Shown here piece after piece: positions 42,973 to 52,768 of a DNA stretch of 64,000 nt. The number at the start of each line of letters is the position of its first letter. Position 1 is the stretch's first letter. Position numbers and translations under genes: made by a program. Below the pieces are notes generated by a model. The model made no database searches, was not told the DNA's origin, and was given only the letters and a program-made list of their open reading frames with translations. The stretch covers positions 152,981 to 216,980 of the forward strand of contig NW_025407873.1 of assembly GCF_003324165.1 (NCBI RefSeq), given 5' to 3'. This DNA comes from Naegleria lovaniensis (Eukaryota; Heterolobosea; Eutetramitea; Acrasida; Naegleriidae).

Positions 42973-45624
42973 TTAAACATGTTCCATCTGGTTCTCCTTT
43001 CTGGATTGAATAAAATCAGGCTGAACCAGTTTTAAGATGTCAGGATCTAATTTCAATTCATATGCAAGGTATTTGAAAACTTCTGGATTTTTTAACAAAG
43101 CAAGGGTCATCAATTCTTTGTCGCTATTAATCGAGTGTGGTGATGCCACAAATGCATATGGATTCACCTGAATGGCCTTCTCCATGAATGACCTGTCTCC
43201 AAGCAGTTGTTTGTTCGGAATATCTCTCAAGAAACCATTCGAGTATTTCAATAAAGTTAAAATAATTCTTTCATCTTTCAACAACTGCAACGGAATGTCG
43301 TCTGAGCGAATAAAATTTCCTTCCACTTCAATGGCTTTCATTGTAATGTCAAAACTGCTGCGAATTTCTTCTGAGGCAAAACAATATGCAAATGCAAGTG
43401 TAGGTAAATCCAAATGAACGAGTTGCCGATTGTTTTGCAATTCTTCTGAAGCATATTCTAAAGCAAATCCATTTTTCAAGATGGCTGTTTTGACAATGTC
43501 AAAATCATTTCTCAAACGATCCGACGCAAATTTTAAAGCAAGTCCATTATTGGATACTGCAGCCAGCACAATTGTTGCATCATCCCTTAATGTTGGAGAT
43601 GCAAATTCGAGAGCTCTTCCATTATTGGTGACAGCTTGTAAAACTATATCTCCAACATCTTGAAATCGACATAGATGTTTCAAGAGCATTCCATTCAATT
43701 TTACCGATTCTTGTGCAAAATGATCATCTGCCTTGGCAAGTATGGCATGAGGAACACAGTCTCGAATAATGGCCTCTTTCAATATTTCTTCATCATGGTA
43801 AAAGTGTTCTGGGCACTCTTTGCCTTTCTTAACAGCCTCTAATACCACCTCTCGATCATTTTCAATCAATGATGATGGTATCCATTCGAATACATTACTA
43901 CCATGGAGACGAATAGCTTCCAAAACTAATTCCTTATTGCGTTTCAAACTTGGTGCAATATATTGGAACACTCGAAATTGTTGTGTAATTGCCTTCTTTA
44001 CAAAATCTAAATCTTCATACAATGATGGATCAATGCGATTACTTGCTGGAGAGGGATCAAGTCTAATAATTTTCAATGCAATTTCATGGTCTCGAAACAA
44101 TTCTGGATTTGTCACATATTTTAGAACGGAAGAATCTCTTTCTGTGGCCTTTAAAATAATTTCACGATCATTTCTCAAATTCTCATCATGCACATGCTCA
44201 AGTATATTTGGATGAAAATTAGTGTAAAATAATAATTCCTCTCTACTTTTCACATTTTGCATAAATATGTGATTCAAAACGTCCTTGGGCTGGTCTCTAA
44301 AGAAACGATGAAATTCCATGCTGACTTGATTTCTCAATTCTTGTTGAAGTCTCTCAGAGGCAAATCGAATTGAAAATGGGTTGTGTATAATGGCTTCCAC
44401 AACCACATCTTGATCATCACGTAACATGGGATGCGCATATTCCAATGCATTACTATTCCTCTTGACACATTCCTCAACAAAGGCTTTGTGTTGAAAGGGT
44501 GAAAAATACAAAACCATATCATTGTAGGAGAGAGCTTGTAAAAATAATTCATAGGCTTGAGAGGGAGGTATATTCAACGATTCAGCCGTTCTTTTAGCTT
44601 CTTTGAATGCCCATTCAACCTCTGCAATGCGTTTTAGAATATTCATTCGAATGGTTGTATCGTGATGAGTCATACACTCTACGACTTGCAAAATTTTGGT
44701 CATGAAAGGAGATGGAGACTGTTTCATCTCTTCAGTGAGTAAACGTTGAATGGTAATACCCAATGCATAGACATCACTGGCAGTTGTGAATGGATATTCT
44801 GTTTTCTGACACAAGTTCTTATGTTGCACAAGTTCAGGAGCATAAAATTGAGGAGTTCCACCGTCGATTCGATCTTTTTTAAGAATGGACCGATTGTATT
44901 TGGCAAATCCAAAATCTGCCAATACTACATGAATATCACCGTTGTCGAGATCAATTCTACGAATGAGAATATTTTCAGGTTTGATATCACAATGAACCAT
45001 TTTTTTTCTATGTAAATAATAAATGGCTGAACAACATTGTTGAATGATTTTCATAATCATTTCTTCATTCAACCGATTAGTATTGGTTGTATTGTGTGTA
45101 GCAAATACATTCAACGATTGAAGACAATATTCCATTTCAATACATGGAACACCTTCAATGAAATGTACATCATCGACTTGAACGATATTTTCATGATCGA
45201 GTTGAAGACATGATAAGGCTTCTCTAAAGCTTGTGACTCGTTTGGAAACTTTCAATGCTTTCTCTTGATTGCATCCATTGGTAATTTTCCAAACAACTCC
45301 AAAAGATCCGCTTCCAATTTCTTTCACCTTCATATTGCATTGTTCGAGATAGTTTTTAATTTTGTAAATATGATGATCCTCATGAAGAGATGATATATTT
45401 TCATATTGACCAATGTGATCGTGTTTTACTTCTGGAGTGTGATGTGAAGTGTGCTGTGCAGGTTGCTGCAGTAGAGTAGGAGCAAAATCCATTTTTTGGG
45501 TGAAAAGGTCTGAAAGGTTGAATTTTGGTTTTTTTGGATCTTGTTCAAGAGACGAAGAAAACGTGGAGACACTGTGATCGTGTTGTGACGAGGCGGCATA
45601 TTCTTTGGGTCGTTTTTGAAGCAT
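42973..45624 (-). CDS. Protein kinase fused to DUF4116 repeats
   Basis: The 883-residue protein has a disordered N-terminus, a kinase domain at about 97-340 and DUF4116 repeats from about 360 to 870. Kinase motifs are GSGSFGVVW, K125 in ALKVSKR, HCDIKPEN at 211-218 (the Arg of HRD is Cys), DFG at 237-239 and APE at 262-264. All residues needed for catalysis are there. The repeats are canonical, for example LRDDATIVLAAVSNNGLALKFAS and LRNDFDIVKTAILKNGFALEYAS. The repeats may bind partners or substrates. The start ATG at 45624 follows eight A residues. It is on the same strand as, and 204 bp from, the RdRP-like gene. Compare the simpler DUF4116 proteins at 8-19 kb. Confidence 0.85.
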   Translation of the reverse strand: MLQKRPKEYAASSQHDHSVSTFSSSLEQDPKKPKFNLSDLFTQKMDFAPTLLQQPAQHTSHHTPEVKHDHIGQYENISSLHEDHHIYKIKNYLEQCNMKVKEIGSGSFGVVWKITNGCNQEKALKVSKRVTSFREALSCLQLDHENIVQVDDVHFIEGVPCIEMEYCLQSLNVFATHNTTNTNRLNEEMIMKIIQQCCSAIYYLHRKKMVHCDIKPENILIRRIDLDNGDIHVVLADFGFAKYNRSILKKDRIDGGTPQFYAPELVQHKNLCQKTEYPFTTASDVYALGITIQRLLTEEMKQSPSPFMTKILQVVECMTHHDTTIRMNILKRIAEVEWAFKEAKRTAESLNIPPSQAYELFLQALSYNDMVLYFSPFQHKAFVEECVKRNSNALEYAHPMLRDDQDVVVEAIIHNPFSIRFASERLQQELRNQVSMEFHRFFRDQPKDVLNHIFMQNVKSREELLFYTNFHPNILEHVHDENLRNDREIILKATERDSSVLKYVTNPELFRDHEIALKIIRLDPSPASNRIDPSLYEDLDFVKKAITQQFRVFQYIAPSLKRNKELVLEAIRLHGSNVFEWIPSSLIENDREVVLEAVKKGKECPEHFYHDEEILKEAIIRDCVPHAILAKADDHFAQESVKLNGMLLKHLCRFQDVGDIVLQAVTNNGRALEFASPTLRDDATIVLAAVSNNGLALKFASDRLRNDFDIVKTAILKNGFALEYASEELQNNRQLVHLDLPTLAFAYCFASEEIRSSFDITMKAIEVEGNFIRSDDIPLQLLKDERIILTLLKYSNGFLRDIPNKQLLGDRSFMEKAIQVNPYAFVASPHSINSDKELMTLALLKNPEVFKYLAYELKLDPDILKLVQPDFIQSRKENQMEHV

Positions 45625-45828
45625 TTTTTTTGAAAGGTGAAAAACTTGTGATCAAGAAAATTGTCATTTCATCAGCTGAACATCTTAAGATTGTAACCGC
45701 GGAGAATCTGGTAAACCTCCATGGCACACTTCAAAAGGCCATTATTTTATTTCTGGATACGAAACTAAATATTGAACGGTTTATTAAACAACAACAGCAG
45801 ATAAACAATACGTTTTGAACCATCTTCA

Positions 45829-48800
45829 CTAATTTCCACAAACCTTCAATTGGAGATTTGACACTTGATGATAAAACAGCTCTCTCAAAGCAAGTTTTGA
45901 ATAAGTCTTGTATACAAGGCATTTCAAATGGTCTGTATTCAATAAGGTCTTTTCAAGTACCCAATCTCTCTCATCAGGTTTAAAAAATAGAGAATCCACA
46001 AGGAATGCACATGGTTGTTGAAAGATTTCACATAATGGATCCAAAATCTGAGGATAAGTGAGTGGATTGGAAAGACAATTTTCAATATTTTCTGAAATGA
46101 CAATTAACCTAAAAACATAATTCTCATGATTAGAATTCTCTTCTTCATGGTGATCCCAATAAGGTAACACTGTCCAGAACAAATCTAAAAATTCACTCAT
46201 CATTCGAGCATGTCTCAATGTTGTTGTATGATTGTTATGAAACCATTCCTTCATTTGTTCTTTCAAAAATAGTTGTAACGATTGACCTCTATACAATTCC
46301 AAATACCAAAGAGTTTGAATCAATCGACGATCATCGAGTAATGAACTTGCATTTTCAAATAATTGAGGTAGATTCAATCGTTCACTCACGATCTTGATCA
46401 TGTTGTCATACATTCGACCTAACAGAGATACACTGTGTCGAGTTGGTAACTTGGAAAATACAGAACATGAAAAATTTAAATCATGAGGAATGTAATAATG
46501 AGGAAATCCAGGAAACTCTTTCAGTAGACTCTCATGACTGGATTGAGAAGAGAATGAATGGTCAACATTTCGTCCTCTTTCTCTAAATTTTGAAGAATTC
46601 TCATGCATTCTCAATGGAGGAATATTCGCCATCACTGAAGAGAATATTTCTTGAGAGGTCCATTTGGAATCAAAAACATCTGCAAAAGCATCTCGAAAAG
46701 GAATCCAAAACTGTTGAATTTCTGGATCTGTTGTGGCTCTATATCTCATATTCTCCAAAGATGAATCAATGACATTATTACTTTCATCTGGGAATGGCTC
46801 ACATGCTTTTACAATTTCCTGATCCCAACATATGAAATACTTGTTGAGGCTCATACAAGTGCTGTCGCTACATGATGCAGGAAATACAATGACATTGGTC
46901 AAATGTAAAAGTTGTTTCAATGATTCATTTTGATTCAATTGTTGAGAATTGAGAGTTTTCAATCTTCTCAAATCTCCTCGATGAAAACATGGTTCTTTGG
47001 TAATGATCACTTCATTCTCAATGAGAGTTTTCATCGTTCCATTCTTGTTTGAAATTTGAATGAATATTTCGTTTGATTTCAACACACCATAAGGATCCAC
47101 AACACCATACAATCTTCTTGAATTTGGAATTCTCATTTTCATGTTCAATAATTTGGAACGAAATGGACCAACAAGAAATGAAGTAATAGAGTCATGATAA
47201 CTTCCCAATAAATTCAATGCTGCAAAATCTCCATCTTTCAAATATTGTCGGATGAGTAATTTTCTTTGTTGTTGATCATCATTAATATTTTCACATAAAT
47301 ATGAATTCATAGTTTCTTCAACATGACGAACCATGAGTTTCTCAAAAATTGGTGCTAATTCTCCTCGTTGATCGCATCCATTAAACATGTGTAATAAATT
47401 CACATTAGCTTCTGCATCTTGATCACTTCCTTGAGAATAATCAAGTATATGAATGGGATAATGATACGAGTGGTGAGTTTCCACGTGTTGAGATTCAAGT
47501 AGAAATGTGTGTTTGACAGAATCATGATTGACATTCTCATTAGAGGTTAATAAATAACCCAATGTGTTATTCCATTCAATTCTAAAGTAGGAAGGAGGAG
47601 AAGGTGATGTCAAAGGTGAATTTTGGTCATATTCATCAAGCTTGATGTCCTCATGACTTCCTAAATGAGAAATGATTTGATGTGCCAATTTGGTAGAAAT
47701 AAATAAAGGTCCTTGATTCAAATCATAATTGATTCGAAGTGTTAATAAAAATTCTGGTCGTTGCAAAAAGCACTTCACTTGTTGAACTTTCTTGTCTGTT
47801 TCATCATCGACAAGAACCATATATGGATGAGGTTTTCTTCCACTCAATTGTCCATAAAATTTAGAGTTGAAATAGAATGTATTATCATCTTCAAGTGCTA
47901 CTTGAAAAGTCTCACCTGCAATTTTCAACTTGGCATCTAATTGTTGCGATCTTAATAATAATTGTACATTTTCAAATTGGGAAGCCAATGAGGGAGTGTA
48001 AACAGAGTTGAAGGATGATTTCATGGCATGTTTCCCATGTTTGGATAAAAATGAGGATTGTAAATTTTCATACATGCAATTCCAAAACTCAAATGAAGAT
48101 TTCGAAGAACGTGAAAAGAGTAGTTCACGTTCTAATACACTCATGGTGGTTGAGTAATGAGGATATTCCATTTTCAAATAGAGCGAATCTTCTGATTTTG
48201 TGTGTTTTCTCTCTAAGGGTGATTGGAGGAAAGGGAAGAGAGAGTAGTCATCATCATTCTTGACATTCAATTCTGATTTCTTTATCATTTTCAATCGAAT
48301 AATAAAGAGAGGAGCAATGGCATAATTATCATCTTCATTACGAAAAAGATCATGAAGGTATGGACAATAGGTAAAATAGGGAATGACTTGACATGTATAA
48401 CACTGTGTAATATCTTGTTCCTGAATGGAATTGTGAGGTGTGGATGGTTGTTGCTGTTGTCGAGGATGGTGAGAATTATATTCCTTCTCTGGTTGGTCAT
48501 CAAAACAAGCATAACCAAATTTGAAACGATGAAAAGACGACTTGTTGTTCATCATGCTGTCCTCTTGTTTGGAATTTTCTTGAAACCATTTCCTTGAATC
48601 GGAATGATCGAAATCTGTGGAATGTTGTAATAAACGTGCATGGATACAATTCAATCCCTTTACACTCACTAAATATTGATGCGTACAGGCACTCAAGACT
48701 TTGAATTTTTCTGAAAAACCAAGTTGTGCATACGGTTGGTGGTTCTTATTGTCGAATTGAAATTTTTGATATTTTTTAATACATTCCACTAAGAGAGGTG

Positions 48801-49026
48801 ATTCGGAATCATCAATGATGTTCGAGCTCGAGAGAAAGACTTGTTTACATTTTAACAGATCGAGTCGATCCTTTTCATGAATGAGTGGAGTTTTGAAATA
48901 TTGTTGTTGTTGTGAAGTGAGAATGTGTTCAATATGTTGCAACCATCCCATGTCAAAGAAGGTGATGTTATGTTCAAGAGAGGTGCTCGTGTTGAGGAAT
49001 TCCGAGTTCTCGTTGTTGGATTTCAT
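45829..49026 (-). CDS. RNA-dependent RNA polymerase paralogue without catalytic loop
   Basis: The 1,065-residue protein is a diverged paralogue of the RdRP at 49068-52424. It keeps IPNSRRLYGVVDPYGVLKSNE, CFHRGDLRRLKT and NVIVFPA. Where the active enzyme has GSDLDGDSYFVCWD, this one reads SCSDSTCMSLNKYFICWD (from residue 718): seven residues shorter and without any of the three catalytic Asp. The SDGCG motif upstream is also lost (DLNQGPLFIS). There is no stop or frameshift over 3.2 kb, so the protein is apparently made, as a non-catalytic partner or regulator. A 366-bp segment (46875-47240) is almost identical to the neighbour. The ATG at 49026 follows eight A residues. Confidence 0.8.
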   Translation of the reverse strand: MKSNNENSEFLNTSTSLEHNITFFDMGWLQHIEHILTSQQQQYFKTPLIHEKDRLDLLKCKQVFLSSSNIIDDSESPLLVECIKKYQKFQFDNKNHQPYAQLGFSEKFKVLSACTHQYLVSVKGLNCIHARLLQHSTDFDHSDSRKWFQENSKQEDSMMNNKSSFHRFKFGYACFDDQPEKEYNSHHPRQQQQPSTPHNSIQEQDITQCYTCQVIPYFTYCPYLHDLFRNEDDNYAIAPLFIIRLKMIKKSELNVKNDDDYSLFPFLQSPLERKHTKSEDSLYLKMEYPHYSTTMSVLERELLFSRSSKSSFEFWNCMYENLQSSFLSKHGKHAMKSSFNSVYTPSLASQFENVQLLLRSQQLDAKLKIAGETFQVALEDDNTFYFNSKFYGQLSGRKPHPYMVLVDDETDKKVQQVKCFLQRPEFLLTLRINYDLNQGPLFISTKLAHQIISHLGSHEDIKLDEYDQNSPLTSPSPPSYFRIEWNNTLGYLLTSNENVNHDSVKHTFLLESQHVETHHSYHYPIHILDYSQGSDQDAEANVNLLHMFNGCDQRGELAPIFEKLMVRHVEETMNSYLCENINDDQQQRKLLIRQYLKDGDFAALNLLGSYHDSITSFLVGPFRSKLLNMKMRIPNSRRLYGVVDPYGVLKSNEIFIQISNKNGTMKTLIENEVIITKEPCFHRGDLRRLKTLNSQQLNQNESLKQLLHLTNVIVFPASCSDSTCMSLNKYFICWDQEIVKACEPFPDESNNVIDSSLENMRYRATTDPEIQQFWIPFRDAFADVFDSKWTSQEIFSSVMANIPPLRMHENSSKFRERGRNVDHSFSSQSSHESLLKEFPGFPHYYIPHDLNFSCSVFSKLPTRHSVSLLGRMYDNMIKIVSERLNLPQLFENASSLLDDRRLIQTLWYLELYRGQSLQLFLKEQMKEWFHNNHTTTLRHARMMSEFLDLFWTVLPYWDHHEEENSNHENYVFRLIVISENIENCLSNPLTYPQILDPLCEIFQQPCAFLVDSLFFKPDERDWVLEKTLLNTDHLKCLVYKTYSKLALRELFYHQVSNLQLKVCGN
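46875..47240 (-). repeat. 366-bp gene-conversion tract, copy in the inactive RdRP
   Basis: The minus strand of this segment equals 50854-51219 in length and, by my comparison, differs at four positions. Sequence on either side diverges abruptly. The two copies form an inverted repeat with about 3.6 kb between them. Confidence 0.85.
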
Positions 49027-49067
49027 TTTTTTTGTGGCTTTTGATTGACATTATTAGGATCACATCA
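49027..49067. promoter_or_regulatory. 41-bp divergent start region between the RdRP genes
   Basis: Only 41 bp separate the two ATGs, with an A8/T8 tract next to the minus-strand start. Both genes must share a promoter, or each promoter must lie inside the other's coding region. If the plus gene starts at the next ATG (49107) the gap is 80 bp. Confidence 0.5.
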
Positions 49068-52000
49068 ATGTCAATTCATTCAAAAAAATTAATTGACAAG
49101 CGAAACATGCCACACTTTCTTGCTCCGTATGACCATCGAGCACCATCACTCCTCCCGAATGAAGTCAAATTTTCAAGTTCGAATGAATTTATTTCAGACA
49201 AGGCTCAATGGTTGAGTAACGTCGATCGAATTCTTGATACTCGAATGGAATTTAAAGAACAATTATTGCACAGTGATGATCATGATTTACAACCTTTCAA
49301 TCCTTTACAATTATTGTTAGAATGTCATTCATTAAAACATACTCTTCCTGTGATTAAATCGAGAGAGGACGTCCAAAACTATTTATCATCCATTCCTTAC
49401 ATTAAGAAATTACGAAATGAATATTCTTCCATGAATTTTGATCACAGATTTGAAGTTTTAAAAAAGATTACAAAAATGTTTCTAGTAACCGTCGAGGGAT
49501 TGCAAGAAATTCATCAATATCTTAATCATTCAAAATGGAAATATCACGACAGCAATCCATTCACTCATTCCAATGAAGAATACTTTCAGGACTCTAAACT
49601 CAACTTTCGTACCAGAAGTATGACCATATTTCCATATTTTCCAATTTTTAATTCAGAACATGAAATGGATTATCGATATGGAGATTTACCTCATCTCATT
49701 GTCATGCTGAAAAGTAGTCCAAAAGGTCGATTTCTACCTAATCGTTTTCGTTTAAGATTTGGAGGAGATTGCTTAATGATTGTCAACTTTTCATTTCCAA
49801 GAATGGGACTCAAATGTCAAACCTATCTTTCCAATTTAATGAAACATTCCAAACAACAAGAGCCTTACACCACACTCTCTTCTTGGGAATTGTATATGAA
49901 AGCAATCAAGTTACAATTTTATAAGAATGGTCCTACAACTGTCAATTCCAAACAACACTTTGAATATTGTCAAGTCTTTGAAAGTATTCATACCGAAGTG
50001 ACATGCTACAACAAGATGGGTGAGTTCTTAAAAGGACCTATTGAAATTGCAGGTTGTTCGTTTGCTCCACTCTGTCAAAACACGAGTGGAATGCATTCAC
50101 ATCGATATGTTTACTTTTCCATGATGCCGAATGACCACACCGTGAATCGTCCTGAAATTTTCATACCAGCGGTAGAACGTTGGGCCATTCCACCTCCACT
50201 CAATTCCAAAGTATATTCAAGTGAAAATTTAAAGAGTATTCGATTATCACTCCTCAATACTCCAATTTATCCTTCTGATTTGATTTTACAAGACAACATG
50301 ATTGGTTTGGAACAAGATGTAGAGTTTAATGGATATACATTTTCAGATGGATGTGGATTTATTTCAGAAGAATGTGCTCGACTAGTCTATCAAGTCATTC
50401 TGAAGAGGAAAGAAACACACGGTGCCAAGAAACAACATCGTTTTACTCACCAACGCTATGCACCAAATATGGAACATTTCTACGAGGATGAATTGGATTT
50501 GCAACAAGAAGAAGAAGAAGAAGAAACACCTTCTGCTTTTCAGATACGTTTGGGAGGTGCCAAGGGTATGCTGGTTGTGAAAAAGAATCTCTCACATCCC
50601 ATTGTGTTGCGACCTTCAATGATTAAATTTAAACCTTCGAGCGAAGAAGAATTGCATCAAGAACTCCATATTGTTGGATTTTCAAGTCCTTCTGGAGATG
50701 CCTCTATCAATCCTACCATTATGCATGTATTAGAAGGATGTGATGCCAATGGAAAAGTTTGTGAAAAATTGAAAGAGATCATGAAACAACATGTGAATGA
50801 AATTATTGACAAGTATTTGAAAAGCTCAAATAGAGAAGTGGCTGAAAGTTACATGAAAGATGGAGATTTTGCAGCATTGAATTTATTGGGAAGTTATCAT
50901 GACTCTATTACTTCATTTCTTGTTGGTCCATTTCGTTCCAAATTATTGAACATGAAAATGAGAATTCCAAATTCAAGAAGATTGTATGGTGTTGTGGATC
51001 CTTATGGTGTGTTGAAATCAAATGAAATATTCATTCAAATTTCAAACAAGAATGGAACGATGAAAAATCTCATTGAGAATGAAGTGATCATTACCAAAGA
51101 ACCATGTTTTCATCGAGGAGATTTGAGAAGACTGAAAACTCTCACTTCTCAACAATTGAATCAAAATGAATCATTGAAACAACTTTTACATTTGACCAAT
51201 GTCATTGTATTTCCTGCATGCGGTGATCGTCCTATACCAAATACAATAGCAGGATCAGACCTGGATGGAGATTCTTATTTTGTTTGTTGGGATCAAGACA
51301 TTGTGCAAAATGTCAAAATTTTTGAACCAGGTGAATTTGATATGGAGCATGAAGATTTGAAGGAGAAATCATTTGAACCTGATGTCTTTAAAGATTGGGT
51401 TGGAGTTCGTCATGCCTACGCTGATTACTATGGTTCTCAATGGACCGCAGACTCGAACTGGGATTCCTGCATGTCCAAATTAAGCCAAATTCTGAACAAG
51501 GCTGTCGATGCACCTAAAAAAGGTAAAACATTCAGTCCAACAAGAAAGGATCTCGAAATTATTAGAAATTTCCCAGGATATCCTCATTATCATCAAGAAA
51601 AACATGGTTCTGCCACCTACAACAGTAATTCTATCATTGGACAATTATACGACATGATGATGAATGAAATTCAACAGGTCACAAATTTTTCAAAGCCTTC
51701 CCAAAGTGAACAAGGCTCTGAAATGACCATTACCGCTCTCGATGATCGTGATTATATTTATGTTTCCTGCTTGTATGAAATTAAGAAGGCACATGCTCAA
51801 AAACAAAATCCTCTCGATGCATTTATACATTTCCTTCTCACTCGATATCGCTTAATTCGTGATGGAAAATGTACCATTCAATATGCGAGTGAGTTTTTGA
51901 ACATTTTTTGGAGAGTTTTGTGTTGGGTGGAATGGTTCATGTGTCTAGTACCTTCTTCTGGTTGTTGCAATGACCACAACAATACCTGTATGGAAAAGTC

Positions 52001-52424
52001 CATGCACATTTATGTATTGAATTCATGTTTGGAAGATCTGAACCTGCTAGAACGAGACGTTCTTCTCCAAGATTGGTTTGATTCCTACACAAATCGAGTC
52101 ATGACTTTGATGGGAATGGATTCTGTTCCTTTAGAGAAAATTGAGATGGAAGGCTATACCAATATGAATATCTATGAAACCAAAATATGGTCAAACAAGT
52201 TCACACCAAACATGATCGCTTGGGCATTGGAACAAGTCATTGAATCTTCATTGAGAATACAGGTAGAGTTAGGATTTAATTTACACGAGATGATGAAAGA
52301 ATATTTGAGTGGGGAACAATTCTCACAATCAACGGAAAGTCTTTCTCAACTTTTAATGAATATGCTTGAGAATCGAGATCGATTGGAGAGTGAGTTTCCA
52401 AAAACACTATTAAGGAGCGTGTAA
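49068..52424 (+). CDS. Cellular RNA-dependent RNA polymerase (RdRP, silencing type)
   Basis: The protein of 1,118 residues has the signatures of eukaryotic RDR/QDE-1/EGO-1 polymerases in order: FSDGCGFIS (S426-DGCG), FQIRLGGAKGMLVV (from Q492), RRLYGVVDPYGVLKSNEIFIQ, EPCFHRGDLRRL, and the catalytic GSDLDGDSYFVCWD with D731, D733 and D735. The double-psi beta-barrel enzyme copies single-stranded RNA and makes double-stranded RNA for Dicer-dependent silencing. An acidic run (EEEEEE, near 478) lies in a linker. The ATG at 49068 is the first in frame; MPHFLAP at 49107 is an alternative. It is head to head with the inactive paralogue at 45829-49026, which shares a 366-bp tract. No intron is needed. 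Confidence 0.9.
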   Translation: MSIHSKKLIDKRNMPHFLAPYDHRAPSLLPNEVKFSSSNEFISDKAQWLSNVDRILDTRMEFKEQLLHSDDHDLQPFNPLQLLLECHSLKHTLPVIKSREDVQNYLSSIPYIKKLRNEYSSMNFDHRFEVLKKITKMFLVTVEGLQEIHQYLNHSKWKYHDSNPFTHSNEEYFQDSKLNFRTRSMTIFPYFPIFNSEHEMDYRYGDLPHLIVMLKSSPKGRFLPNRFRLRFGGDCLMIVNFSFPRMGLKCQTYLSNLMKHSKQQEPYTTLSSWELYMKAIKLQFYKNGPTTVNSKQHFEYCQVFESIHTEVTCYNKMGEFLKGPIEIAGCSFAPLCQNTSGMHSHRYVYFSMMPNDHTVNRPEIFIPAVERWAIPPPLNSKVYSSENLKSIRLSLLNTPIYPSDLILQDNMIGLEQDVEFNGYTFSDGCGFISEECARLVYQVILKRKETHGAKKQHRFTHQRYAPNMEHFYEDELDLQQEEEEEETPSAFQIRLGGAKGMLVVKKNLSHPIVLRPSMIKFKPSSEEELHQELHIVGFSSPSGDASINPTIMHVLEGCDANGKVCEKLKEIMKQHVNEIIDKYLKSSNREVAESYMKDGDFAALNLLGSYHDSITSFLVGPFRSKLLNMKMRIPNSRRLYGVVDPYGVLKSNEIFIQISNKNGTMKNLIENEVIITKEPCFHRGDLRRLKTLTSQQLNQNESLKQLLHLTNVIVFPACGDRPIPNTIAGSDLDGDSYFVCWDQDIVQNVKIFEPGEFDMEHEDLKEKSFEPDVFKDWVGVRHAYADYYGSQWTADSNWDSCMSKLSQILNKAVDAPKKGKTFSPTRKDLEIIRNFPGYPHYHQEKHGSATYNSNSIIGQLYDMMMNEIQQVTNFSKPSQSEQGSEMTITALDDRDYIYVSCLYEIKKAHAQKQNPLDAFIHFLLTRYRLIRDGKCTIQYASEFLNIFWRVLCWVEWFMCLVPSSGCCNDHNNTCMEKSMHIYVLNSCLEDLNLLERDVLLQDWFDSYTNRVMTLMGMDSVPLEKIEMEGYTNMNIYETKIWSNKFTPNMIAWALEQVIESSLRIQVELGFNLHEMMKEYLSGEQFSQSTESLSQLLMNMLENRDRLESEFPKTLLRSV
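50854..51219 (+). repeat. 366-bp gene-conversion tract, copy in the active RdRP
   Basis: See 46875-47240. The tract covers the codons from just before DGDFAALNLLGSYHD to FPA and ends 38 bp before the catalytic DLDGD codons. Confidence 0.85.
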
Positions 52425-52768
52425 AAAGTTGGTGGGATGGAGGAATTTTGTGGCCCTAATCTCATTTTCATTTAAAAAAGATTCCAAAATAGCATTCATA
52501 GAACAGCATTTCTGTTTCAAACATAATTCTATCGCCGAGAACCAACACTTACTTGAAAAAAATTAAATGCTTTTTTCCTGAACTTCCATTTCAAAAAAGT
52601 GTTGAATTTGGTCACACAAAGCAATTACATGCTCCAGACAAATTGTAAAATAACTCTTGAAGAAATTACGTCACGCAACCCCTTTTCTAAAGAAATTTGG
52701 GAGGAGTGGTTGTATTTGACAATCACGTGACGAGGTGTCTGAGCGATCAAAAAAAAATTCATCAAAAC
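52425..52768. other. Intergenic region, nothing recognised
   Basis: AT-rich sequence with short A/T runs and no open frame of interest. It should contain the RdRP 3' end and the promoter of the small gene that follows. Confidence 0.5.
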
